Below, one piece after another: positions 40,193-51,206 of a stretch of 64,000 bases of DNA; positions within the stretch are counted from its first letter, which is position 1, and every line of letters starts with the position of its first letter. Under the pieces are notes generated by a model that was not told the DNA's origin, made no database searches, and was given only the letters and a program-made list of their open reading frames with translations. The translations under genes and the position numbers were made by a program. This DNA comes from Pomphorhynchus laevis (lineage: Eukaryota; Acanthocephala; Palaeacanthocephala; Echinorhynchida; Pomphorhynchidae), in contig WNNJ02000757.1 of the NCBI GenBank assembly GCA_012934845.2, forward strand, positions 1-64,000. Direction: 5' to 3'.

Positions 40193-41012
40193 TTTTTTTT
40201 CGTGAGAGCTGCTACTATATGCTTTGGTTGGGCAATGGGGCACATGAACAATAGTATAGTGGTCACTTCTTTATTTGAGTATGGTGCTATTTCCTTACCA
40301 GCGCCCGGAGATAGTAACTAGATGTGGAGGGCCTTGAAAGCTGTGACAGCTTATGAGGCTTCATCCGATTTTAAAACAGATGCTAGTTACTTGACATCGA
40401 TGCCGGCAGACGACTTATCCACAGTGGGAATTCTAACAGCGAAAGTGCTAACTAATGGAGTCAGCTTGTTACTAGATAATTTCAATTTCGGTGGCTCCGA
40501 TCTTCACGATTGGATGTCCAAAAACTTTAGAATACATAGTTAATTCGGATCTTTTCATTGATACTTTTTGCTACAACGAGGAAATCAATGTAGCGCAACT
40601 TTACGCCACTTTACCCCTTTGGGGCACATCAGGATTAACAAGACTACATTTCCCTATTGATGCATCTTACGGTGCATCATGGAACGATAGTTGGGGTGGA
40701 AGCAATTATGCGAGGGAACCCACCTTTAGGACAGAATACCAGGACCGGATACCAAACTTCCACAATTGTATGGCTCTCTCATTTCTTTATAACAAATGGC
40801 CCGTATATTGAGACGTGTTCGCACCACCAATCAAATGCGATGTCATGAAGGAGGTCATATCAAGACTTAATAATGAAAATAATTTTCAATGGAGACTGTG
40901 GCAAGGTACTAAAGAGTACGACAACAACAGAAGCAGAGAATTGATGTACCTCATAGTCAATTACTCGATGTTTGCGTTGAACGCTTTTCTACTGCTTTTC
41001 TACTGCTTTTTA
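40193..41012 (+). pseudogene. Toti-like capsid C-half, copy 3
   Basis: Frame with ATICFGWAMGHMNNS, LPAPGDSN, a stop at the codon before MWRALKAVTAYEASS, then DLHDWMSKNF, a one-base shift near 40520, YGASWNDSWGGSNYAREP, FLYNKWPVY and WRLWQGTKEYDNN to ALNAFL. It breaks off there into a short tandem of cttttctactg. Extremely close to 33228-33830. Same order as copy 1 at 6.6-7.3 kb. Confidence 0.45.
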
Positions 41013-41026
41013 CTGCTTTTTAAATG

Positions 41027-41630
41027 AATTTTCAAAATATAAAAGATCGGAATCAACGATCAGCAGTGGCAGATTTAAGTAATGATTCACAACTGAGTAT
41101 AATAATCTGCCTTAAAAAAAAACAAGAAAAATACGTCTCTTAACATTGATATCTCATTGGCGAATGGAAGGGCGATCATATGTATCCAAGCAGGGATTGA
41201 CATCCTTGCGGTTGGTGAGCTCGTATGCCCAATTCTAAAAGGTGCCGACAGATTATTAGTAGCAACCAATGCAGCAATGTGGGCATACGAACAGATAACA
41301 AACGGGGACGAGGATTTGATCAAGTATTTTTCAGCCGCGGTGTACGCGAGTATCAAGAACGGGATGATTGGGTTATCAACTCGGGATAAAGGTTTGTACG
41401 ACCATGACGGGAGATGGGCGTACACCGAAAATGCGTATATGCCCGGGGCCGAAAGGATTAAGCCTAATCAACTTAATGTACAATATGTCCTTCGTGCCCT
41501 AACCTTAACTGTAGCAACAAAGATCAATTGGTGGAGTACAAATCATCATTTTGGGACAGCTGGGAACAGTGGTTACGTTAATAAACGTTTTATGAGCTAT
41601 GACATGGATATCCTGAATACCTATAAATAA
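41027..41630 (+). CDS. Toti-like capsid N-half
   Basis: Starts at an ATG about 41026 with MNFQNIKDRNQRSAVADLSN. A shift near 41110 is followed by an intact frame 41157-41630 with ICIQAGIDILAVGELVCPIL, MWAYEQITNGDEDLIKYF, a GRWAYTENAYMPGAERI block, then VATKINWWSTNHHFGTAGNS and RFMSYDMDI. The NWW.TNHH.G motif recalls coat proteins of toti-like dsRNA viruses, as far as I can judge by eye. Copies lie at 51690-52225 and, partly, 23340-23476. The N-half sits after the C-half at this locus, so the gene is rearranged. Confidence 0.5.
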
Positions 41631-41635
41631 TTTGT

Positions 41636-41890
41636 ATGTAGTCTTCGGTGTTTCTTCTTTATATTAATAATATATATGGTGTCAGTTTTCCACAAATCAA
41701 ATGGATATATATGTATATAATATAGTATAATTATATTATAGTATTGTATATAGTATGTAGTAATTATATATAGTATTGTATATAATATAATGCAGTCTTC
41801 GGTGTTTCTTCTTTATATAAATAATAAATATAGTGTCAGTTTTTAACAAATCAAATGGATATATATGTATATAAATTGAAATGCGAAAAA
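41636..41890 (+). repeat. Tandem duplication of about 165 bp
   Basis: gcagtcttcggtgtttcttc...atataaataat...gtgtcagtttt...acaaatcaaatggatatatat occurs at 41636-41712 and again at 41790-41870, separated by a TA-rich simple repeat. Confidence 0.7.
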
Positions 41891-41998
41891 TTGCTTGAAA
41901 CTGTGGTCCAGCAGCCAAAACTAAATACGATTGATTTTAAATACATATGTGCTGCTAAATAACTTGACTTCTATCATCAGCTCCATCAGTCTAATGTA

Positions 41999-42072
41999 TC
42001 ACTTCGAGACGATCCTAACACCCCAGCAGTCATCGTCAGTCGGATGAAGTGGTTAGGATGCGTTTCGACTGC
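41999..42072 (-). ncRNA. Permuted hammerhead motif, family 2, unit 1
   Basis: Minus strand: GCAGTC, GAAA, CGCATCCTAACCAC, TTCATCCGA, CTGACGA, TGACTGC, then the partner strand with one change (GTGTTAGGATCG), TC, TCGAAGTGA. Stem II is perfect, stem III has one lost pair near its tip, stem I one mismatch. Confidence 0.5.
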
Positions 42073-42392
42073 TTTTGTGATAACTATAAAGACACCAGCA
42101 ATTCCTCAAGATGCTATACGAAGCTCAGGTGCAGAAAGCGTTTTTACTGGCTTGTTTCGTGTGTGGACCTTCTAGTTATTCTTTATATAAGGCACAAATG
42201 CGTATCCGTTGATTACGAGGGCACTGAATTTCTCACATGATTACAGAAGGAATGCGTCATTTTATAAATTTTTCTTGCGAAAAATCGCTTGAAACTGTGG
42301 TCCAGGAGCCAAAGCTGGCTACGATTGATTTTTAATCCATATCTGCTGCTAGATAACTGGACTTCGATCATCATCTCCATCAGTCTAATGTA

Positions 42393-42466
42393 TCACTCCG
42401 AGACGCTCCTAACCACCCAGCAGTCATCGTCAGCCGGATGAAGTGGTTAGGATGCGTTTCAACTGC
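42393..42466 (-). ncRNA. Permuted hammerhead motif, family 2, unit 2
   Basis: Minus strand: GCAGTT (G-U with GACTGC), GAAA, CGCATCCTAACCAC, TTCATCCGG, CTGACGA, TGACTGC, GTGGTTAGGAGCG, TC, TCGGAGTGA. The long stem III is paired except one base; stem I keeps seven pairs. Confidence 0.5.
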
Positions 42467-42484
42467 TTTTGTGATAACTGCAAA

Positions 42485-42915
42485 GACACTAATAGAAGTA
42501 ATACTCTCTAACAACATATTCGAATTTTACAGAAAAAATGTTCAAGCAATTGATAGGCACGGCGATGGGTACTCCCGTAGCTCTCACTTACGCGATAATA
42601 TACATGCATGTGTATGAACAAAGAATATTGAGATCCCTGAGTAGCAACCTATAATGTACTGTAGGTAAATCGATGATATTTTTATGATGTTCAAAATGAT
42701 AATGTGATAGCAGAAATTAAGGAAGCTTTTGACACATCCGGACTTTAAAATTTGAGACGACGGCCAGGGAAAGTGTTAATATTATGGAGGTTAGAATATA
42801 TTTGTACACAAACAATAAAATACAGACTGAGTTGTATCGGAACATGTTATATCGCCTGGAACAAATGACTGTTTCACTTAATAAATAATTGAGAGTAAAA
42901 AGTGAGAAGCCACTC
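42485..42915 (+). pseudogene. PLE RT palm and thumb, third copy
   Basis: Matches 23870-24270 and 52610-53030: QLIGTAMGTPVALTYAII, the IDDIF codons, and the EVRIYLYTNNK thumb. Diverged by several percent and ending inside the thumb, so it is an older relative, not part of the duplication. Confidence 0.65.
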
Positions 42916-43775
42916 AAATACTGGGAGATATACTGGTTGCAACTATTATGTACAGATATGGCACCAGAGACGTTTTAGCTTTTTATCAATTTACGAAATC
43001 AGTTATTGTACTGCAGATTTAAACATTTCTAAATTTTGAGAAAACCGTAAGAGTATTATAAGAATTACTCATCGGCCGTCTATTCGAGTTCAGATGCTGT
43101 TGATGATGTTGCACTTGACTCTTTACTTAATCGTAAAACAAGGAAGCTAGGACATCAAGGATTTCATGTATGCAAAAATGAACTATTGCTCTTTCCGCCA
43201 AAAATATGTAGACTTTTTCGAAACAAGCAGTATCGTCGGTCAGCCAATAATACATTAATAGATTCTAGAGATGGAATCTTTAACATGTAATCTTTGACAC
43301 TTACACACACTCAACGAGAGGTGCTATCGTTAGGACTTTCATTTTCCCTACCAAAAGAGGAGTTTGGAAGGCTGGATCTAATCAACAGTATACGTCGTGA
43401 TGGTAACAACATTTTGAAATCTATATCAGATCTGAGTTAACGAGATGCTGCTGAAGCTGCTTTCTGTAATGCGGTTTTGGCTCAAAAATATGTAACATTG
43501 CATCCAAACAAAGACTACTATACCAATTTGAGCCATGATCACATTCAGGCAATAAAGTCACTTACAGTAAATTCTGATGTACTTGTAATGCCAGCGGATA
43601 AGGATGCTAAGACAGTGATTTGGTCAAAGAGTTACGATCTGGCTGAAGGCATCAGACAACTAAAAAGTGATACCATTACTTACAGTGACCATGATAACAT
43701 TGTTAGGGAAGTACGTATGGTGATAATACAAACGTTTACCGATTATAACACTGTTAAGAAATTAATTGTTTGATC
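42916..43775 (+). pseudogene. PLE N-terminal region and RT fingers
   Basis: Frames with REVLSLGLSFSLPKEEFGRL (the LSxGLxFxP block), AVLAQKYVTLHPNKDYYTNL and LVMPADKDAKTVIWSKSYDL (RT first block, KADKG-like with a substituted core), EGIRQLKSDTITYSDHD. The last 98 codons are open; the start is broken by stops. Confidence 0.65.
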
Positions 43776-44690
43776 ACCGATATCAAGATATATGTATCCA
43801 CTATTTAAAAATATGTATCTACGATCCAACGATGCTAGAAATCACAAAACTTTTGTGTAAATCTGATGATGTTTGCATACTGGTCACACCTCAAAAACAT
43901 TGCCATTAGATGAAGGCAAACTATGAAGACATGTAGCAGACAAATGGTAAAAAATCTCCCTTAAGATTATGCATAATGCTATCAAAGGAGATGTAGTCAC
44001 GTTAAAATGTGAAAAACTAGCAATGAAAAAGACATAAAATAATCCTCACGCAGTTTCAAGCTTTGCCAAATTTGGAGCGACTTAATAATACTCAGATAGA
44101 AAGTATTATCAACCGCACCGCTATAAGTTTAATACAGTGAGTAGTCCGAACTCTAATTGAGTAACGAACTGGTCAACAGCGTAAGCTATAAGTAATATTA
44201 TTGATGATTAATAATTATAACTTACTCTAACCACAATTGACCACCCATTCGCGATCATATCGCTCTGTTCGCCCAAATGTATCATACTCGTGCCCGTTCT
44301 CCTACTCCCGAAAAGACCACGGCAACTGTCATTGACATAGCTTACGCTAGTTACGGATTTCATGAACAAATGTACCGTGTCTGTCAAAATATGTACGACT
44401 TTTAGGCTTAGCAAGGCATTACTCCAAATCGTTCCGGTTTATCTCTTGCTCTTGGTGAAGATAATTTCTTTCAATACTTAAATATTGATCTTGACCACTT
44501 TCCATCTAAACTCGAAATACAATAACGACTTACGCTCCTTGATAAAAGTTTTGTAAAGGACGACCGCTTCTAACCTCGTTCCCATTTCCTTTCAGACCTC
44601 TGTACACAGACACACGGTGTATCTTTTTAGTTTGTTGTTTCTTAACTAACAATTTAGTACTTCCTTCTATTACAAAAATTATTATTATTG
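43776..44690. other. No gene recognised
   Basis: Short frames on both strands, none with a family signature. A TTG/TTA-rich simple stretch (attattattgttgttatta) lies at 44678-44702 just before a LINE. Confidence 0.5.
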
Positions 44691-44699
44691 TTGTTATTA

Positions 44700-45870
44700 T
44701 TGTTGTCGCTGCGGACGGGGCAACACACCGTGTATCAACTGCTCGGCTACAAACTGCACCAACAAACGCGCGCCCAACGAAATATTTCACGATGGCTTCG
44801 CCAATTCGAAGCCCATTCAGAATGAAGTTAATGTTCCGATTCACAACACCGAACTTGCGACGAACGCCGTCTGCAACTCACAACCCACCGTACAATCACT
44901 GACTACGTCAGCCACTTCACAAACAAGAAGTGGCTCCGCTACTACGATCGGAGAAATATACAAAGAAGTCATACAATGGAGGCCTAACCTCCACACGCTC
45001 CCCACTTGCACCGCCAGCCACAAGTTCGTTGAAATCCTTGCATCCTTCTATAACAAAGCAGCTTTCACCCATGAAGACGAGTCATTAGCCCTAAAATCTG
45101 CAGTCGTTTTTTCTCAATGCGTGTTGCAACGTATTCCGACGAGAAAAGCTTCACTAGTCCGCAAAACTATTGAACGGAGGCTAACTCAGTGGAAACAAAA
45201 AGAGTTCGATTCCCTCTTCGAAGAAGCAAAATACCTACAGCGCTGCCGCGATTCGCAAACCCGAACAAACGTCGTCGACTGGATCAGACGCTATTGCAAT
45301 CTGTTGGCACAAGGAAAGATAACGGCCGGCACTTCCGTCCTAGAAGACGAAACAACTTCATTAGTGCTTTCACCTGACATCACCATAAGCGGGAAGACTG
45401 TAAAATCAATGTTACAAGACCTCCACCCCCGCCACCGACCCACACCCCGACGTCCTAATGCATTCCTCATACAGAAAGTCGAAAGAGCACCACTCATGTC
45501 GTTTCCTAGCGTTAGATTAGATCTCTATCATACGAGCTTGTGAACACACCAAAGGAAGAGCCGGACCTTCCGATCTCGACGCTTGTGCTTGGCGTCACAT
45601 GCTCACACGATTCGGCACACAATTACAAACGTTAGCCCGATCCTTGGCTTACTTTGCAATCTTCATAGCTACCGAACAAGTTAACGCGCACACACTAGAC
45701 GCCTTCACGGCATGTAGACTGATTGCACTCGAAAAGAAAAATGGCGGCATAAGACCCATTGGAATCTGTGATACCGCCAGACGCATAATTAGCAAGGCCA
45801 TTTTACAGATAGTCCGCACTGACATCGAGGACGTTTGCGATAAGGTACAGCTTGCCGCAGGACAAAGAAG
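44700..45870 (+). pseudogene. LINE N-terminus and RT fingers (restriction-like endonuclease family)
   Basis: A frame open from 44701 to 45541 (280 codons) starts with a cysteine knuckle, CCRCGRGNTPCINCSATNC, then a Ser/Thr-rich linker, EIYKEVIQWRPNL, VLQRIPTRKASLVRKTIERR, and WIRRYCNLLAQGKITAGTSV. After a shift near 45540, LARSLAYFAIFIATEQV and IRPIGICDTARRIISKAIL match the LINE at 26037-28731. It ends at about 45868 by fusion to an unrelated viral-like frame. Together with 26-28 kb it shows that the family has an N-terminal zinc-binding domain. Confidence 0.7.
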
Positions 45871-47480
45871 GATTGGCATACATCGAAGGGAACAATGCAG
45901 TCACAATATGCTTTGCTTTCAGAGCGAAATACTATGAGTTCCTTAACGTCACCGTCATAAATCATACCATACCTGACACTATTACTTGCACTGTCCGAGT
46001 AAACTCACAAGCCGAGAGCCTAATTACCATTAAGTTTAAAGACCCAAGATCTATCAACGGAGATTCTACCACAAAGAATATGTTTGACATCAGTGCTGGT
46101 GGTAAAAGGATCGTGAACGGAAAGAGTCGCGCTTTGGTATTTAGCAACTCGAGCTTAGCCAGAGTCAAAAATCAATGCGATAGAGTCCTTATTGAATCTG
46201 CTGCCGTCTGCTTTCGTCAGGGCCCATGGCGGCGATGCTGTAGACTTATGGAAATTAATCAGATCAATGTACGGCGCCATAGACTCTGTACTTGTCCCCA
46301 GCACCTTTTGGAAGTACGACGAGACTTCCGCCACTAAGCGTGTTGGCCACTTAAAAGCTAAACGGTCTCATCAAATTTGTGTTTATCCTAATGATGCTAG
46401 TTGTGCTAGCATAGTGTGTTCCTCTTTAGAACATGCATTCGATATCATGCACATGGCTACTGATTTCATGAATTACATTGCTGGATATAGAGCAATTATG
46501 CTTATTGAACGCGGGTGCGCGAACCTTTACCTGATTAATACTTTGCATGTGCAATCCGCAAGACCAATTGCAGAGAATGCAAGCTTTATTGTTAACGATA
46601 AGGCTTTGTATGCAGGACAATGCGGTGTGCTGAGCTGTGCTGCTAATATGCAGATTATAAATTTATTTAATGCAGCAATGCGCAACATGGTAATCACGTG
46701 TGATGCCGGTAATTATCATAATTTTCTCGGAGTTACTTTTAAATGTGGTACAGTTGTAGCACCTAATGAAGCCCAGTTGTCGGATACGACCTGCCGTACG
46801 AACCGGTGCTATGATTAGCCATTCTGATATGCACCCTCATCGAACCCTGAGGAGTTTGAGAGCCACTATTAGGGGCCATGCGCAGCTTTCAGGCCAAATC
46901 GGAGCAATTATGAGCACGATATCTGGTTACTACTATAGTAGATACAATAACTACAAGGAAGACATTTTCTTCACTTGAAGATAAGCTGATGCAGGTATTG
47001 TCGGAAGCCGTGCTGTTGACACATCAATCGAAGCTTACGAATACATCAGGGATGCAATAGGCGCTGAGGAAAAACAGATAATTATCGATGCATTAGTTTC
47101 GACAGACATTGGAATCATAATCAGATATAGTAGGAAAATAGCATTAGCCTTCCTTGAACCTGCAAATGCCGAGAATGCTAACTATGCTGCCGGTTTCTAC
47201 CTGTGGATTGCCTTTGGTCATTATCCTGCAGAATCTATGTATACTTTAACTACCAGGTTAGGACCAGAAGCTGTCAGAAGGGTTCATTTATTTGCAGGTG
47301 AAAGATATTTTTGTAAGGCTCTCGGTGACAACAGCGATGAAGACAGAACAACCCAACTTAGATCATTCCTATACCGAAAAAGTGGTGATATGGTGAGAAA
47401 CATTAGATCAATTCCCGCGGCTGCAGCTGAGACGGGAAAGACGGGACAAGATTGTCCGAGATATAGTTATACAAAACTTC
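45870..47480 (+). pseudogene. Unidentified 500-residue viral-like protein
   Basis: Successive frames make one protein with about three shifts. 45870-46180 is beta-rich (TITCTVRVNSQAESLITIKF, NGKSRALVFSNSSLARV). 46192-46770 has WKLIRSMYGAIDSVLVPSTF, MATDFMNYIAGYRAIML, SCAANMQIINLFNAAMRNMV and YHNFLGVTF. 46766-47440 has AQLSGQIGAIMSTISGYYYS, EYIRDAIGAEEKQIIIDALV and AAGFYLWIAFGHYPAESMYT. It is not similar by eye to the toti-like capsid copies. Low stop density suggests recent capture. A capsid or other viral structural protein is one possibility; I cannot name it. Confidence 0.35.
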
Positions 47481-48488
47481 GATCATCGCTCTACCATTTA
47501 CGCAATATTCATTGATTTTGCCAAAGCCTTTGACTCTTTAAAGCGTAATCTCTTGATTAATAAACTAATAAATAAAGTGCATATCATTGGCCGTTTTCTT
47601 CACTTAATTCGAACTATTTTACAACCCAACACTCTTCGTATTTGTGACGGTTTAAATTTTTCAGACCCTGACATCGCTAACCTTGGAGTACTACAAGGAA
47701 ATCCATTTAGTCCATTATTGTTCTCCTTTTTTCTCATAGACTTACCTTCTTATTTACGTAGCAACACTTCTAAAATTTTATCTGTCCTGTATGCAAACGA
47801 TCTTGTCATACTTTCGAAAGACATACACGCTTCCCAACAGACCTTAACATCTCTATCTGATTATTGTCATCTCAACCAGCTTCATGTTAACACTCCAAAA
47901 TCAAAGATTATCAAATTCCGCAAGGGAGGTCCTCTGCGGCGTACTGACCAACTGCAATTTTATAACCAGCCACTTGATTTCTGCCTAAATTATACGTATC
48001 TAGGTATCCTTCTCACATCTAAATGGTCATTCAGATCTCATTTACAGTTGAAAAGTTCAAAAGATCGTAATTGCTACACCTCTTGCTAAAAATTTGGATC
48101 TTTGTCTTTCGAAGGAGCAATTCGATTTTTTCAAATAATGCTTCTTCCTATCATTCAATATGACCTACATGCATTTTGGTATGATCTCACTGCCGATAAT
48201 TTCGCTCTAATAGACAAATGTCAATGGCGATTCATAAAAAGAGTTGTTGGGGTTTCACTAAAATCATCATTAGTAGTATCTGCTCTTTGCAACGTACCAC
48301 TTTGTTCTCTTTACTTAAGCCGACTACTCCATTTACCCATAACCCCTTATTTTCGTTATCATCTTGACGTTTTTGAAACCAAAAAAGAGTCAATTGATTC
48401 TGATTTTTACGCTTCTACAGTTTTCACCCAATCTAGTTGGAAATATCCTCTTATGACAAAACGGCCCCTTGTATGGAGAGCAATATAA
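47480..48488 (+). pseudogene. LINE reverse transcriptase, 3' half
   Basis: AIFIDFAKAFDSLKRNLLIN (motif A), GVLQGNPFSPLLFSFFLIDL, VLYANDLVILS (catalytic box, YAND for YADD), LSDYCHLNQLHVNTPKSKII, YLGILLTSKWSFRSHL. After one shift near 48090 come EGAIRFFQIMLLPIIQYDLH and FIKRVVGVSLKSS. It ends at WRAI with a stop. The D-to-N change at the second catalytic position should inactivate it. Same family as 4380-5030 and 12495-12946. Confidence 0.75.
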
Positions 48489-48539
48489 AGCAATATTTTA
48501 TCAAGAAAGAGATCATGTGAAAGGCTAGGAACTAAAGGA

Positions 48540-48985
48540 TGTAGACCATGCCCTCGTCCCAGAACAAAATGATGTGTAAACGTAGAGATAGCAACCCATT
48601 TTCAAAGCTCATAAGGTAGAACTAAAATATAAAGTTCTAGAAAACACAGATTGTTTGTCAGTCGGTTGCATCTACTTCGCACAATGCTCAAAATGTTCAG
48701 CTCAATACATCGGTGAGTCAGGATTAACATTCAGTAGACGTTTAAACAACCGCCGGAGCGACATCAAAGCAAATTCATGGCAACGTGATGCAGCAGTAGA
48801 TAGCTGTGGTAATTCCTATAATTGCGATACGGGCATTTTCCGTTATACGATAATTATAAAAAATAAAAATGATATGTCAAAAAGACGCAAAATAGAACAC
48901 AGAGTGATCGGACAAATAATGACGGACCAAGCGCACTGAATCAATGAAGATACCATTTATAACATGAATGTTGGAATTACATGAG
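48540..48985 (+). pseudogene. PLE GIY-YIG endonuclease
   Basis: Frame 48655-48939: VGCIYFAQCSKCSAQYIGES, FSRRLNNRRSDIKAN, AVDSCGNSYNCDTG, then RRKIEHRVIGQIMTD with the catalytic glutamate. The nuclease is complete across its motifs; the start is lost (a stop lies upstream of KVLENTDC). A short tail after the stop, NEDTIYNMNVGI, resembles PLE C-termini. Confidence 0.7.
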
Positions 48986-49059
48986 CATCCGATTTTTAAA
49001 AAGTGGTTTAAATTTAGTACGTTTTTTATTCTTTAAATGTTTTAACATACTTGAAGATG

Positions 49060-49330
49060 TGATTTATTTGAAACGTACATTCAGATTGATCCCATACATA
49101 CTATAAGTAATCTATCTCGTACATTAAAGGGTACACTTGTGATTAAACGATCCGATATTGTTATCAAAAAGGCAGATAAGGTCTCACAGGTAGTTGTCTG
49201 GAGTACTAATGATTATGTAAATATAGGCACATCGTGAACTAGTAGAACCAACTTACAAAGTTGTAGACCAAGATTTTCTTAAAGTTGTGTCAGCAATTAT
49301 CGATTATCATCTATACACTGCTGTATCCGA
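49060..49330 (+). pseudogene. PLE RT fingers scrap
   Basis: VIKRSDIVIKKADKVSQVVV followed by WSTNDYVN near 49140-49225: the KADKG block of PLE RTs. Only this block is readable. Confidence 0.5.
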
Positions 49331-49396
49331 GGGTGCATTGTCAGTTGTAGAAGCAGATAGCTTACGACCACAATCCCCACAATTCGGAACGTTTTA

Positions 49397-49490
49397 GCGT
49401 TATATACACAAGCTTCTAAAAGCTTGTGTATATAACGAAGGGTGGTTATTGTATATAACGCAGGGTGGTTATTGTCAAAGAAGAAGATGT
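49397..49490. repeat. Perfect 17-bp hairpin and tandem 23-bp unit
   Basis: GTTATATACACAAGCTT and AAGCTTGTGTATATAAC flank a CTAA loop (49400-49437). Right after, gggtggttattgt and tatataacg repeat twice, re-using the hairpin arm. Confidence 0.75.
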
Positions 49491-49585
49491 TATATATTGG
49501 CAATGGTCATACTGTTCGGACCCTGCAATAACATTACACGGACACTGTTAGAGAAGAAAGCAAGTCTCTTGAAGATAGTCTATTC

Positions 49586-49987
49586 TTGACAAATTGTCTT
49601 ATTCATCGAAGGATCTTAATGATAAGACCAAAAACAGAAGTTCAACAAAGTCTGGGATGGGTTGTGCATCCTGCTCATCTAGGCTGGGGACCTATTTTTA
49701 GATTTACAGGAAACGGTTCAATTTTTAGGGCGTTTGGTATGTATGAATCGGCTCATATATTGACAACCAACAGAAGCATTATCGGTTTTCAATCGGAGAT
49801 TTGCGAAGGCGTGCATAGACTCTATTTTTTAGATTTGTGTACTGGAGAAATATCCACATCCTACAGTGAATTACTCAACAAAAACCCCAGTGAGTCTATG
49901 GAGGTTTGTACTATTAACGGGATCAAATTCAGAAAATCAAAATCAAGAATACGAATTCCATTATCTGAAAGCACGTTGTTAGTTTAA
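49586..49987 (+). CDS. Unrecognised 133-codon frame
   Basis: A clean frame with repeated Gly/aromatic segments: SLGWVVHPAHLGWGPIFRF, NGSIFRAFGMYESAHILTT and LYFLDLCTGEISTSYSELL. No family recognised. Its last 7 codons already lie in the first 361-bp repeat unit, so the natural end is lost. Apparent beta structure could suit a viral or enzyme domain; that is speculation. Confidence 0.3.
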   Translation: MTNCLIHRRILMIRPKTEVQQSLGWVVHPAHLGWGPIFRFTGNGSIFRAFGMYESAHILTTNRSIIGFQSEICEGVHRLYFLDLCTGEISTSYSELLNKNPSESMEVCTINGIKFRKSKSRIRIPLSESTLLV

Positions 49988-50050
49988 GGAGGCTATGCCC
50001 ATGCTACTACGTTAGCAAATTCTCGGAGATGCCTTTTAAATATATCACAA

Positions 50051-50125
50051 GGCAGCCGAAACGACTGATGGTAGTTCACCCTACTGATGAGTGCTGCCGG
50101 CTACCATCAGATCGTCTAGGAGTGA
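50051..50125 (+). ncRNA. Permuted hammerhead motif, family 1, unit 1
   Basis: Order: GGCAGC, CGAAA, CGACTGATGGTAG, TTCACCCTA, CTGATGAG, TGCTGCC, CTACCATCAGATCG, TC, TAGGAGTGA. Stem II is 6 bp (GGCAGC/GCTGCC), stem III 13 bp with one bulge, stem I 8 bp with one bulge. The core words are exact. The order GAAA strand, CTGATGA strand, cleavage strand is not a circular permutation of a hammerhead. Confidence 0.55.
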
Positions 50126-50410
50126 TAAGGAAGTCTGCTCTGCATGTAATCGAACTCCGGTTTTTGGCAAAATTTACAATTATGAAACTGAAGCTTTTTA
50201 GCTCCCGGAGCACAGTTTTACACATTCTACGATTAAATTATAAAAACGTATCCGACAAAAGATCTTGTGAGAAAGCAAGCAGCGGCAGCAATTAAAATTC
50301 CTGCCGAATAAAATTAGGATGATCCGGAAAGCACTTTGTTAGTTTAAAGAGGCTATGCCCATGCTACTACGTTAGCAAATTCTCGGAGATGCCTTTTAAA
50401 TATATCACAA

Positions 50411-50485
50411 GGCAGCCGAAACGACTGATGGTAGTTCACCCTACTGATGAGTGCTGCCGGCTACCATCAGATCGTCTAGGAGTGA
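50411..50485 (+). ncRNA. Permuted hammerhead motif, family 1, unit 2
   Basis: Identical to unit 1 across all paired and core positions. Confidence 0.55.
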
Positions 50486-50771
50486 TAAGGAAGTCTGCTC
50501 TGCATGTAATCGAACTCCGGTTTTTGGCAAAATTTACAATTATGAAACTGAAGCTTTTTAGCTCCCGGAGCACAGTTTTACACATTCTACGATTAAATTA
50601 TAAAAACGTATCCGACAAAGGGATCCTGTGAGAAAGCAAGCAGCGACAGCAATTAAAATTCCTGCCGAATAAAATTAGGATGATCCGGAAAGCACGTTGT
50701 TAGTTTAAAGAGGCTATGCCCATGCTACTACGTTAGCAAATTCTCGGAGATGCCTTTTAAATATATCACAA

Positions 50772-50846
50772 GGCAGCCGAAACGACTGATGGTAGTTCAC
50801 CCTACTGATGAGTGCTGCCGGCTACCATCAGATCGTCTAGGAGTGA
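50772..50846 (+). ncRNA. Permuted hammerhead motif, family 1, unit 3
   Basis: Identical to unit 1 across all paired and core positions. Confidence 0.55.
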
Positions 50847-51131
50847 TAAGGAAGTCTGCTCTGCATGTAATCGAACTCCGGTTTTTGGCAAAATTTACAA
50901 TTATGAAACTGAAGCTTTTTAGCTCCCGGAGCACAGTTTTACACATTCTACGATTAAATTATAAAAACGTATCCGACAAAGGGATCCTGTGAGAAAGCAA
51001 GCAGCGACAGCAATTAAAATTCCTGCCGAATAAAATTAGGATGATCCGGAAAGCACGTTGTTAGTTTAAAGAGGCTATGCCCATGCTACTACGTTAGCAA
51101 ATTCTCGGAGATGCTTTTAAATATATCACAA

Positions 51132-51206
51132 GGCAGCCGAAACGACTGATGGTAGTTCACCCTACTGATGAGTGCTGCCGGCTACCATCAGATCGTCTAG
51201 GAGTGA
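51132..51206 (+). ncRNA. Permuted hammerhead motif, family 1, unit 4
   Basis: Identical through stem I. The following base run differs (gataagaaag for gataaggaag). Confidence 0.55.

Larger units (their letters stand above)
41880..42480 (-). repeat. Two tandem units of the family-2 repeat (about 394-bp period)
   Basis: Each unit has gaaactgtggtccag, tacgattgattttaaat/ttttaat, ctccatcagtctaatgtatc and a permuted hammerhead motif (41999-42072 and 42393-42466). The first unit extends into a linker with ttctttatataaggcac. The block is cut at about 42485 by PLE sequence. Confidence 0.65.

Noticed and set aside
50051..50125. Ordinary circularly permuted hammerhead
   Set aside because: Strand order is A-C-B, which is not a rotation of A-B-C; only a two-repeat fold is possible.
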